Positions 1 to 9,391 of a stretch of 64,000 nt of DNA are shown in pieces. The stretch lies in contig CM065879.1 of the NCBI GenBank assembly GCA_033439255.1, positions 3,912,501 through 3,976,500 on the forward strand, in the 5' to 3' direction. A program made the position numbers and the translations under genes. This DNA is from Hericium rajendrae. Lineage: Eukaryota > Basidiomycota > Agaricomycetes > Russulales > Hericiaceae. The notes beneath the pieces are model-generated. The model was not told where the DNA came from. It searched no databases and saw only the letters and a list, made by a program, of their open reading frames with translations. Position 1 is the first letter of the stretch. Each line of letters begins with the position of its first letter.

Positions 1-101
1 AAGATAATAAAATATACAATGATAAGATAAGACAAGATTCAAAGATAAGATAAGATAAAACTTAAAAGTGAAAGATAGATAAAAGATAAGATAAGACTTA
101 C

Positions 102-284
102 TTCATAGATAAGAAAAAGCGAAGATAATCTAAAGACAAAGTCAACAAATTAGTATAGAAGATACAGATATAGAAAAAAACATAAGACTTACTTAAGATA
201 ATAAAAGCGAAAATGTAAGAGTCTACAAAGAACAGTAAGGTTAGTAAACATTGAAACAATACAGCAACAGCATAACAACTTACC
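102..284 (-). other. Leftward micro-exon chain of copy A
   Basis: Read on the minus strand, an exon ending ATGTTCG meets GTAAGT at 283. The intron ends TTTGTAG at 223 and has a TACTAAC branch site. A 30-nt exon (222-193) follows, then a second intron (192-130, GTAAGT to TTTAG) and a 28-nt exon (129-102) ending in another GTAAGT. The same splice signals and the exon core TTTCGCTTTT recur in copies B and C, while intron bodies differ. No meaningful peptide emerges, so a spliced non-coding RNA or remnant leader is as likely as a coding transcript. This is inferred from sequence pattern only. Confidence 0.5.
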
Positions 285-378
285 GAACATCAGAAAGTCG
301 AAGCAGGAGAAGAGAGAGCGACGAAATACAGGAGATGGTAGTGGTAGGGAAGAGAGAGAGGAAGCGCGTCGTGCATGT

Positions 379-387
379 CTTATATAG
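379..387 (-). promoter_or_regulatory. TATA box of the leftward transcript, copy A
   Basis: The minus strand reads CCACGTCTATATAAGAC about 95 bp upstream of the first splice donor at 283. The same CACGTCTATATAAG block stands at the equivalent place in copies B and C, and a pyrimidine-rich stretch follows it. Confidence 0.55.
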
Positions 388-784
388 ACGTGGCGATCGG
401 AGCGTCAAATGTACCTTGGCGAGGCCGGGCCGGGCATTGCCGGGCATCGTGCCAGAGGCTGGCCGTTAGATTCCACTAAGTGGATTTCGATACCTCCGAG
501 TGTGTTGTACAGTAGCTACACAGATAGCTCATTCATTGTATCTCAATTGATATGCTGTATCTTCTCGTCTTTTTTGTGAATTATATCGATTTTATTTGAT
601 TTGTTAGAGTCGAAACCGCCAGACGCGACAGTACTGGCTGTTGTGGCTGAAAGTCGTCGCGCGACTTGTGCTTGCAATACTCCCTCTATCTCCCCCTCCA
701 TCTTCCCCTTCTTCGCTGCTCTCTCCATACACGCGGCATCCTCAACACTCGGGAGGGGATTATTTGATGGGTTGAGGCTAACGG

Positions 785-859
785 GTAAGTAAAAAGCACT
801 CTATCATTCGTTTCTCATACTAACACAGCGAGTATCGCTCGTTCACCAAGCGATACTCG
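785..859 (+). other. Rightward intron and downstream hairpin, copy A
   Basis: GTAAGT at 785, TACTAAC at 818-824 and CAG at 826-828 make a 44-nt intron of ideal fungal form. The hairpin CGAGTATCGCT (829-839) with AGCGATACTCG (849-859) begins at the next base. Both parts recur in copies B and C and, with changes, in relative D. Confidence 0.55.
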
Positions 860-1900
860 TGCTCTCGTTCTTGCAACCGCGCGTACCACGCCCCCATCCC
901 CTTCGACACCCCGCGTCCACGTCCACTAGCCCGCTGCGGCCCCGCCCTTCCGACAACGTTGTCCGCGCCCGCGTTGTCGTGCCTCGTTGCCGTGGCAACG
1001 GGGCGCGACACGTCTTTCGTCCGGCCTCCCGCGACCTCCGCATCCCTTCAACGACCCCCTGCGCACCCTCAAACAGGTCCATGCGGACTCACCACCGCCG
1101 TGCATCAACACCTCCGCATCGTCAGCGACGCGCTCGCGGCCACGACACGTAGCTGCGCGTGCACAGCCATGCACTCAGCTCCCGCGTGCAAGGGCATGGC
1201 CATGCACGCCCGTGACGTGGCCATGGTGGCCCCGACTGCGCACGTACGCTCCACTCACGAGTCCGCCATGGCCATTTCCCCGATATCGTCAACGCCGCCG
1301 TCGCTGTCACACCTCGTTGCCGTGGCAACGAGGCGCGACTATACGCCGTTTGCCCGCCCGTCGGCGTCCCTCACTCGCCCATAGCAACTCCACGTGCTCA
1401 AAGCAACCCCACGCCCTCAACAAGTTCGGATATGGCCCCGGATTATCAAGCCTACACACCAGTACACCCGCGACGTCGACAACATGCTCGCGGCCACACA
1501 CGCGGACTGCGTCCCAACGCGTACGCGCACTCCCTCACGCGAGCGCGTGGGATTGAACATGTCCGGTGAGTGCGTGCACGGCGACACATGGGACGCAAGC
1601 CCGTGTAAAGGCCCCGACTGCGCGCGCACGTCCCGGACGGCGAAGATACGGCCATGCCAGCGCGTACGCGCAGCGCGCAACGATGCACGGCCTGCGAGCG
1701 CGCGCACGGCGCTGCACGGCCCACATGGTGGTGCGCGGCGTGCGCAAGACCACATCAGCGTGCGCATCCCTCGCACGCCCGACAGCGTGCATAAGTAGGC
1801 AGCGCGCATGTCTCGGACGACATGCGCACGGGCATGCAGCGCGCACCTGCCCTCGCACGCCTCAGACGGTGCGGGGCCACCCTTGCCCGCCATCTCACGT
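860..1900. other. GC-rich core of copy A
   Basis: About 1 kb of very GC-rich sequence rich in GCGC and CGTG words. Several overlapping open frames exist on both strands, but none is conserved in frame in copies B or C, and all read as low-complexity Arg/Ala/Pro/His. I see no protein here. Two near-palindromes CGTTGCCGTGGCAACG sit at 985-1000 and 1315-1330. Confidence 0.6.
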
Positions 1901-2282
1901 TCGTCGACAGCCTGTATGTCACAGTGCTGTCACAGGGGCTTTTATTTACTAGTTAGTGCTAGATTTCGTAGCCTCGTAGCCTGTAGTACTCTACACCTTA
2001 ATATAAGAAATTTCTGATTGAAATATCTCAACTACCTAGCATAAGGACTGTAGTAGCCATAGTAATCATAGCATCCCTTAGTAAATATCATAGCTCTATA
2101 TATGTGACACTGCTGATTATGGAGGCTATGACACACTATGTACTTGACACTTCATGCTATATGGCCTATCATAGCTCTCATAGCTCTCCATAGCTGGATA
2201 GTTCAGCCTCATAGCCTCTATAGCACACTGATAGGGTCCATAACAGGACTTGCTGCTATATAAATTTCTGTTTTCTCAGATG

Positions 2283-2622
2283 TTTGTGCAGTCCTGCAGT
2301 CTTGCAGTGCAGCTTTGCACAGTCTTGCAGTATAGCTTTGCGTAATCCTGCACTGCAGCTTTGCACAGTGCTGCATTGCAGTTTTGCACAGTCTTGCAAT
2401 GCTGCTTTGTACAGTCTTGCAGTGCTGCTTTGTACAGTCTCGCAGTGCTGCTTTTCGCTTTGCGCAGTCCTGCAGTGCTGCTTTGCACAGTCCTGCAGTG
2501 CAGCTTTGTGCAGTCCTGCACTGCCACTTTGTACAGTCCCATACTGCCACTTTGCGCAGTTCTGCACTGCCACTTTGCACAGTCCTGCAGTCCTGCAGTG
2601 CAGCTTTGTGCAGTCTTGCAGT
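2283..2622. repeat. 23-bp minisatellite array 1
   Basis: Tandem degenerate copies of a 23-bp unit made of GCTTTGCACAG and TCCTGCAGTGCA, with frequent PstI-type CTGCAG words. Because 23 is not a multiple of 3 and stop codons are rare in the unit, long frames appear in all phases; these are artefacts. The array is bounded by element A on the left and element B on the right. Confidence 0.9.
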
Positions 2623-2999
2623 CATCTGAGAAAAAGGATTTTTATATAGCAGCAAGTCCTGTTATGAGTGCTATCAGTGAGCTATAGGGGCTATCAAGTT
2701 GAGCTATTCAGCTATATGGAGCTATGGGGCCTATGATAGCCTCCATAGCTTGAAGTGTTAAATACATAGGGTGACATAGCCTCTATAACTAGGGGTGTCA
2801 CATACATAGGACTATCATACTTCCTTAGCCAGACTATAGGTACTATGGCTACTCCAGCCACTATCATAACCCAGATAGGCATATAAGACATTGAATCAAA
2901 ATCATATTGTATTCAAAGGTAACTATGACAAAGGGACCACTAAAACTAAGAGACTAGTGAGCAAAGGTGCTGAGTGGACCTCATGCCCTCATATACATT

Positions 3000-4090
3000 G
3001 CCCGTCACCATCTATGTGCATGCGTGCATGCGCTGGTGACGCCACACGATCACGCACACGTCGTCTGAGATGCTGCGGGTGGGCAGGCGATCGCGTACAC
3101 GAGCAGCGGGCGGGGCAGGGGACGCAGATCAAGCGTGGCTATGCGCGAGCTTGCGCGGCTGTGTGCGGCATGTTGTGGCCATACATGGGGCCACGCGTGA
3201 GCTGGCGCAGTCGCGCACGACCACGCGCGAGCTGGCATGGTCATACGAGCTTTGTGCCGGTGCGCGCGAGCTTGCGTGGCCGTGCGTGCGCTTGCCGTGG
3301 CCGTGCGCGGAGTGAGCCGCTCACTCTGTGCAGGCAGCCACGGAAGGTCGTGCAAAGGGCCGTGCGCGAGCTGACATAGTCGTACGAGGCCGTGTACGTG
3401 CGCGGGCGAGGCAGTCGTGCAGGGGGCCGCGTGTGGAGCGAGATGTTGGCGCACGGGGTGCACGGGTCGTGCATGGCGGCGGGGGACTGACATGACTGTG
3501 GCGGCGGGGGCCTGACCTGGCCGTGCTCGTACTCGCATGCGGGAGCTGGTGCGGATGCGCCCGCGTCGTCCGAGCATGCGAGGGTGTACTCGCGTAGCCA
3601 GGACCTCCTGCAGGCGTGCGCGCCGTGCGTGGTTGTGTGCGCGCTCGTGGAGCCCCGGACTCGCGTGCAAGAATGCACGCACAGGTCGCCACGGGCATGT
3701 GCACGTGGGCTGGGGACTCGGAGCCTCACGCAGGCCTTCGCGCCGTGCGTGGCCCTGCGTCCTCGTGCGCTGGCAAGGCCGTGGGCGGGCGTGCATGGCC
3801 GTGCGCGCGCACAGCCATGCGTCGTGGCCGCAAACGCGTTGTCGACGGCGTGGAGGTGCTCGAGCATGGAGCTGGTGAGGTGGCGGGCTCGCAGGGACCT
3901 GTTGAGGACGTTCGGAAGCGTTTGAGTGGATGCGAGGGCGGCGGGAGGCCGGGCAAGCAACGTAGTCGCGCCTCATTGCCGTGGCAACGGGACACGACGA
4001 CGCGGATGCAAACGGCGTTGTCAGGGGATGGGGGCCGCGGCGGGCTCGTGGATATCGGCGCGGGGTGTCGAAGGCGATAGGGGTGCGGCA
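3000..4090. other. GC-rich core of copy B
   Basis: Counterpart of the GC cores of A and C, in inverse orientation. Open frames of up to 361 codons on both strands are compositional: they consist of Arg, Ala, His and Pro, and the other copies do not preserve the frame. A dyad CATTGCCGTGGCAACG lies at 3974-3989. Confidence 0.6.
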
Positions 4091-4114
4091 CGCGGGGTTG
4101 CGAGAAAGCAAACG

Positions 4115-4191
4115 CGAGTATCGCTCATTGAACAAGCGATACTCGCTTTATTAGTACGACAAGACAACGAAACAAGTTATTTTTTACTTAC
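4115..4191 (-). other. Rightward-type intron and hairpin, copy B
   Basis: On the minus strand GTAAGT (4191-4186), TACTAAT and AAAG (ending 4146) form a 46-nt intron. The hairpin CGAGTATCGCT with AGCGATACTCG occupies 4145-4115 directly after it. Confidence 0.55.
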
Positions 4192-4608
4192 CTTTCGGCC
4201 CTCATAACATTTGTTTGCCCTCCCGAATTCCAAACAACATCCCGCGCCGTGCATTGGAGGGAGAGAAAACGGGGCTAGACGAGGGGACAAGAAGACGAGG
4301 GGACAAGGAGAGAGCTGAAGGGAGGAAGTCGCGTCGAGTGCTGAAGCCACAGCACTCGACTCATGCGCGGTTTGCACTCCAACAAATCAAATAAATTCGG
4401 TTTAATTTAAAAAAAAAAGGCAGAGATATAAAAAGTAGATACTAGTACAATGAATGAGCTACCCATGTACCTACTGTGCAATACGCTCGGAGGCATTGCA
4501 ATGCATTTAATGGAATCTATCGGCCAGCCTCTGGCGCGATGCCTGGCAATGCCCGGCCCGGTCTCGGCAAGCTACATTTGATGCTCCGATCGCCACGTCT
4601 ATATAAGG

Positions 4609-4617
4609 CATGCGCGA
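4609..4617 (+). promoter_or_regulatory. TATA box of the micro-exon transcript, copy B
   Basis: CTATATAAG within CCACGTCTATATAAGGC, at the position equivalent to the TATA boxes of A and C. A CT-rich stretch typical of fungal start regions follows, and the first splice donor lies about 85 bp downstream. Confidence 0.55.
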
Positions 4618-4695
4618 CTCGCTTTCTCTCTCTCTTCTCTACCACCACCATCTCCCGTCTTTCGTCCCTCTCTCCTCTTCTACTCTAACCTTCTC

Positions 4696-4871
4696 ATGTT
4701 CGGTAAGTTGCTATATTGTTTTCTTGTTCACTAACCTTAATGTTCTTTGTAGACTTCATATTTTCGCTTTTTATTTTCTTGAGTATGTTTTATATTTTAT
4801 ATATGTGTTTTGTCTTGATCTAGTTTATTAACCTATGTTTAGATCATGTTTTCGCTTTTTCTGATCTTTGA
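4696..4871 (+). other. Micro-exon chain of copy B
   Basis: Exon end ATGTTCG, intron 4703-4752 (GTAAGT, CTAAC, TTTGTAG), 30-nt exon 4753-4782, intron 4783-4842 (GTATGT, TTAACC, TTTAG), then an exon starting ATCATGTTTTCGC. The third donor, GTAAGT in A and C, reads GATAAG here, so this copy has lost it. Confidence 0.5.
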
Positions 4872-5140
4872 GATAAGTTTTATCTTATCTTAGCTTATGT
4901 TCTTTTATCTTATCTTATCTTATCTTTTATTTTATCTTACCTAGCTTGAGTTCATTATAAGTTGATATCTGTTGTAGTATATTGGAGCTTTGTAGTCATT
5001 TGTAATTTGTATTAATGTATTGCAATGAAATATTGTTTGTAATATAATGCATTCAAATTTTCGATGTTCTGAGTTCTTCAGATATTATAAGATAAATTTA
5101 TATGTTGACATATTTATAGTACAGTGACATATTTGGCAGA
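4855..5140 (+). repeat. TTATC/GATAAG-rich AT block, copy B
   Basis: Runs of TTATCTTATC, followed by AT-rich sequence. The counterpart blocks lie at about 1-100 in copy A and 6980-7110 in copy C. It lies inside the transposon-like element. I see nothing coding. Confidence 0.7.
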
Positions 5141-5450
5141 GATGATATAGGATAGATAGAAGCCTGAATCACTGGATATAATATAATAGTAAAGATATAT
5201 CATATAGCTAACATAGCTAACATAGCTATCTTATACTATGGTAGCTATAGTAGCTATGATAGCTTACACTCTATGCTATAATAGCTATGATAGCTACCAT
5301 AGCTACTGCCTTGTCCTATGGTAGCTATGTAGCCCTATGTAGATTACCTTGCTACTATGAGATGGCTATAAAGAAAAGGGGACTGCTATGGTCCTATTAG
5401 AACTATGTAGACTACATAGTGCAATATACCTCTGGTGTTTTTCTCAGATG

Positions 5451-5628
5451 GTGTAGCTTTGCACAGTCCTGCATTGTCACTTTGCACAGTCCTGTAGTCC
5501 TGCACTGTAGCTTTGCACAGTCTTGCAGTTCTGCACTGCAGCTTTGTGCAGTCCTGCACTGCTGCTTTGTGCAGTTCTGCACTGTCACTTTGCACAGTCT
5601 CACAGTCCTGCAGTGCAGCTTTGTATAG
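5451..5628 (+). repeat. 23-bp minisatellite array 2
   Basis: Continuation of array 1 beyond element B, with the same unit and orientation. It stops at a unique stretch (5629-5849) in which I recognise no gene. Confidence 0.85.
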
Positions 5629-5849
5629 GTTCAATGGTGGGTAGAGCTCGACACCTCTGTCGGATCTGGTGCGTTCTTGACAGTCCTTGAAAATCCAAGG
5701 GAATGAATAATTTTCACACCTGGTCATACTCATAACTACAGCAGGTCTCCAAGGTGAACAGCCTCTAGTTGATAGAACAATGTTGATAAGGAAAGTCGGC
5801 AAAATAGATCCATAACTTTGGGATAAGGATTGGCTCTAAGGGTTGGATG

Positions 5850-6465
5850 CATCTTGCAGCTTTGTGCAGTCCTGCAGTGCAGCTTTGTGCAGTCCTGCAT
5901 TGCTGCTTTTTGCAGTTCTGCAGTGCAGCTTTGCATAGTTCTGCATTATAGCTGCCACTTTGCACAGTCCCACAGTGCCACTTTGTACAGTCTTGCAGTG
6001 CTGCTTTTGGCTTTGTGCAGTCCTGCAGTGCAGCTTTGCACAGTCCTACACTGTCACTTTGCACAATCTTGCAGTCCTGCAGTGCAGCTTTGTGCAGACC
6101 TGTACTGCAGCTTTGCGCAGGTCTACATTATAGCTTTGCACAGCCCTGCAATACCGCTTTGTGCAGTTTCACAGTGCTGCCTTTGGCTTTGTGCATTCCC
6201 GCAGTGCTGCTTTGCACAGTCCTACACTATGGCTTTGTGCAGTCCTGCACTGTAGCTTTGCACAGTTCTGCACTGTGGCTTTGTGCAGTTCTGCATTGCA
6301 GCTTTGTGCAGTTCCACATTGCAGCTTTGCACAGTCCTGCAGCACTGCTTTGTGCAGTTCTGTAGTGCAGCTTTGCACAGTTCTGCACTGTGGCTTTGTG
6401 CAGTCCTGCAGTGCTGCTTTTTGCAGTTCTACAGTACAGCTTTGTGCAGTCCTGCATTGCAGCGA
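5850..6465 (+). repeat. 23-bp minisatellite array 3, left arm of a foldback structure
   Basis: About 25 degenerate units of the 23-bp repeat. It ends in a short flank (about 6466-6493) containing GGAAACTC and GAGCCTCCC. The reverse complement of that flank appears at about 10088-10125, next to array 4, which runs in the opposite orientation. Confidence 0.85.
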
Positions 6466-7114
6466 GCAGCATGGAAACTCGAGAGCCTCCCTTCATCTGA
6501 GAAAAACACCAGAGGTATATTGCACTATGTAGTCTACATAGTTCTAATAGGGCCATAGCAGTCCCCTTTTCTTCATAGCCATCTCATAGTAGCAAGGTAA
6601 TCTACATAGAGCTATATAGCTACCATAGGATAAGGCAGTAGCTATCATAGCTATCATAGCATAGAGCATAAGCTATCATAGCTACTATAGCTATCATAGT
6701 CTAAAATAACTATAAGAGCTATGTTAGCTATGTGATATATTCTTACTATTATATTATATCTAGTTATTCAGACTTCTATCTACCTTATACCATCTCTACC
6801 AAATATATCACTCAGAAGTACTATCAATATATCAAAAAGTATAAATATATTATAAATCTTATATTTGAAGCCTTCAAAACATCGAAAATCTGGAAGCATT
6901 ATATTATAAACAATATTTCATCACAACACATTTATACAAGACTACAAATTATTATAAAACTACAATACAACAGATAGTAACTTATAATCAACTCAAGCTA
7001 GATAAGATAAGACATAAGATAAGATAAGACATAAGATAAGATAAAACATAAGATAAGATAAGACATAAGATAAAATAAAACATAGGATAGAACATAAGAT
7101 AAGATCAGACTTAC

Positions 7115-7307
7115 TTCAAAGATAAGAAAAAGCGAAAACATGATCTAAACATAGGTTAATAAATTAGTAAAGGACAAAAGAGATAGATATATAAAATAGA
7201 TATATAAAAGAATATAAGACATACCCAAAAAAAAAGAAAAAGCGAAAATATAAAGTCTACAAAGAACATTAGGGTTAGTGAACAAGAAGACAACATAGCA
7301 ACTTACC
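7115..7307 (-). other. Leftward micro-exon chain of copy C
   Basis: On the minus strand: exon end ATGTTCG, intron 7306-7257 (GTAAGT, CTAACCC, TTTGTAG), 32-nt exon 7256-7225, intron 7224-7145 (GTATGT, TTAACC, TTTAG), 30-nt exon 7144-7115 ending in GTAAGT. It corresponds step by step to copies A and B. Confidence 0.5.
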
Positions 7308-7401
7308 GAACATAAGAAGCTTAGAGCAGAAGAGGAGCAAGTGACAAAAGACGGAAGATGGTAGTGGTAGGAAAGAGAGAGAGAAAGCGAATCGCGCATG
7401 C

Positions 7402-7410
7402 CTTATATAG
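7402..7410 (-). promoter_or_regulatory. TATA box of the leftward transcript, copy C
   Basis: Minus strand CCACGTCTATATAAGGC, identical in context to copy B, about 95 bp upstream of the first splice donor. Confidence 0.55.
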
Positions 7411-7810
7411 ACGTGGCGAGCGGAGCGCCAAATGTGGCTGCTGAGACCGGGCCGGGCAGTGCCGAGCACTCGCGTCAGAGGCTAAGTGCCAGATTTTGCT
7501 AAGTTCACTTCGTTTCCCAGTAGCTTATAGTAGCTTATTTAGATACTCACCTCATTTGATTCGATGTAATAGATTAGTTATGGCTGTCATCTTTTTTTCG
7601 AAATTTAAATCAGTTTATTTGATTTACTAGGCTCGAAACAATCGAACTCGCGCATGTTCAGTAGCTGAAGCACCGAAGGCGCGTCAAAGTTCGACTCTCA
7701 TACCATCCTTAACACCACTCTCCTCTCTCCTCGTTCCCCCGTCACTTCTCTTCTCTTCAACTCGTTGGACCACACGCGGGAGGGTCTCGAAGGGTGTAGA
7801 GGGATACCAG

Positions 7811-7884
7811 GTAAGTAAAACCAGTCTGTATTCTTGTTATTCGTACTAATAAAGAGAGTATCGCTCGTTCTCGAGCAATACTCT
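7811..7884 (+). other. Rightward intron and hairpin, copy C
   Basis: Intron 7811-7854 has GTAAGT, TACTAAT and AAAG. The hairpin at 7855-7884 pairs AGAGTAT with ATACTCT. Against copies A and B the first C-G pair is replaced by A-T on both sides, a compensatory change. Confidence 0.55.
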
Positions 7885-9020
7885 CGTTCTTCGACACCCG
7901 CGACGTACGCGACCTCCCCTCCCGCATCACCATCTTTCCCCCACGTCGCCAGCGCCCCGCGCTCATCTTGAACATGCCGCCACCAGCCCTGACCCCCTGC
8001 GCATCACGAACAGCTGCACGGACCCGCCCGCGTGCCCGCAACGTCGACAACTCGCACTTCGACCCCCCATGCCCTCGCTCATGCCCACGATCCTCCAGTC
8101 GTGCCATCCGCCGCTGATGGTGTCAGCGTCAGTGTCCGCGTCGTTCGTCGCCGTGGCAACAGGCCGCGACACGTCGTTCGTCCGGCCTCCCGCATGCTCC
8201 GCAACACCTCAACGACCCGCGTCGTCGACAACGTGTTTGTGGCCATGACGCATAGCTGTGCGCGCGCACGGCCATGCACGCCCGCCCACGGCCTTGCCAG
8301 CGCGCGACGACGCAGGGCCACGCACGGCGTGAAGGCCTGCGCGAGGCTCCGAGTCCCAGCCCACGTGCGCATGCCCGTGACAACCTGTGCGCGTGCTCTC
8401 ACATGCGAGTCCGGGGCTCCACGAGTGCGCACACAACCACACACAGCACGCACGGCACGCACGCCTGCGGGAGGCCCCGGCTACGTGCATACACCCTTGC
8501 GTGCTCGGACGACGCGGGCGCATCCGCGCCAGCTCCCGCATATGAGCACGGGCCCGCCACGTCAGCCCCCCGCCGCCGTGCACGACCCGCGCACCCCATA
8601 CGCCAGCATCTCGCCCCGCACGCGGCCCCTGCACGACTGCCTCGCTCGCGCATGCACACGGCCCCGTGCGACCGTGCGAGGTCGCGCACGGCCCCTTGCA
8701 CGACCCCCCGTGGCTGCCTCACTCCGCGCACGGCCACAGCAAGCTCGCGCACGGCCACGCAAGCTCGCGCGTGCCAGCACAAAGCACGTGTGACCACACC
8801 AGCTCGCACGCGGCCATGCGCGACTGCGCCAGCTCCGCATGACCGTGGCGCACACGGCCGCGCGAGCTCGCGCGTGGCCATGCTCGATCTGCGCCCCCTG
8901 TCCCACCCGTTGCCCGTATACGCGATCGCCCGCCCGCCGCATCCCAGACGACGCGTGCGTGATAGTGTGGCGTCACCAGCGCACGCACGCATGCACATAG
9001 ACGGTGACGGACAATGTATG
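7885..9020. other. GC-rich core of copy C
   Basis: Equivalent to the cores of A and B. Overlapping open frames on both strands (up to about 250 codons) share no conserved frame with the other copies, so I do not call a protein. A variant of the GTTGCC-GGCAAC dyad is at 8146-8161. Confidence 0.6.
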
Positions 9021-9391
9021 TGAGGGCATGATGTCCACTCAGCACCTTTCCTCACTAGTCTCTTAGTTTTTGGGGTCCCTTTGTCATAGTTACCTTTGAA
9101 TATAATATGATTTTGGTTCAATGTCTTGTGTGCCTATTTGGGTCATGATAGTGGCTGGAGTAGCCATAGTACCTATAGTCTGGCTAAGTAAGTCTGATAG
9201 TCCTATGTATATGACACCCCTAATTATAGAGGCTATGTCACCCTATGTATTTAAGACTTCATGCTATGGAGGCTATCATAGGCCCCATAGCTCCACATAG
9301 CTGAATAGTTCAACTTCATAGCTCTCATAGCTTACTGATAGCATTCATAACAGGACTTGCTGCTATATAAAAATCCTTTTTCTCAGATGTT

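Larger units (their letters stand above)
1..2282 (+). mobile_element. TIR element copy A, left end outside the window
   Basis: First of three copies of one non-coding transposon-like element. Its right end at 2282 is CTCAGATG, the inverse of the CATCTGAG that opens copies B and C, and is followed by minisatellite sequence. From left to right it shows a GATAAG-rich AT block, a leftward TATA/exon chain, a rightward intron plus hairpin (785-859), a GC-rich core (about 860-1900) and an AT-rich subterminal part with repeated TAGCTAT-like words (about 1930-2270). Order and orientation match copy C, and copy B is the inverse. No transposase is visible, so it would be non-autonomous. The left end is cut by the window edge. 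Confidence 0.8.
2623..5450 (-). mobile_element. TIR element copy B, complete and inverted
   Basis: Starts CATCTGAGAAAAAGG and ends TTTTTCTCAGATG, giving a terminal inverted repeat of about 13 bp. Flanking GT at 2621-2622 and 5451-5452 is a 2-bp target duplication: joining the flanks with one GT restores a normal 23-bp minisatellite unit. Length is 2,828 bp. Internal order is inverse to A and C: subterminal TAGCTAT region, GC core (about 3000-4090), hairpin and intron on the minus strand, TATA box and micro-exons on the plus strand, GATAAG block, and a second subterminal region. Short TIR, 2-bp duplication and repetitive subterminal regions recall CACTA/EnSpm-like superfamilies, but without a transposase this is inference. 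Confidence 0.85.
6494..9389 (+). mobile_element. TIR element copy C, complete
   Basis: Starts CATCTGAGAAAAAC and ends CCTTTTTCTCAGATG; length 2,896 bp. TT at 6492-6493 and 9390-9391 is the 2-bp target duplication. The uninterrupted form of this site is present, reverse-complemented, at about 10085-10110, where the pair reads TC. Copies B and C therefore form a head-to-head inverted pair of about 2.8 kb arms around the array 2-3 spacer. Internal layout equals copy A. Confidence 0.87.

Noticed and set aside
1-120. GATAAG runs as a telomere or centromere signal
   Set aside because: The same blocks occur inside the complete elements B and C, so they belong to the transposon and are not chromosome-end repeats.
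3050-4135. 361-codon minus-strand frame in the core of element B
   Set aside because: Low-complexity Arg/Ala/His/Pro sequence caused by GC richness; competing frames on both strands, and no conserved frame in copies A and C.
8032-9121. Overlapping 240-253-codon frames in the core of element C
   Set aside because: Same reason as in copy B: composition only.
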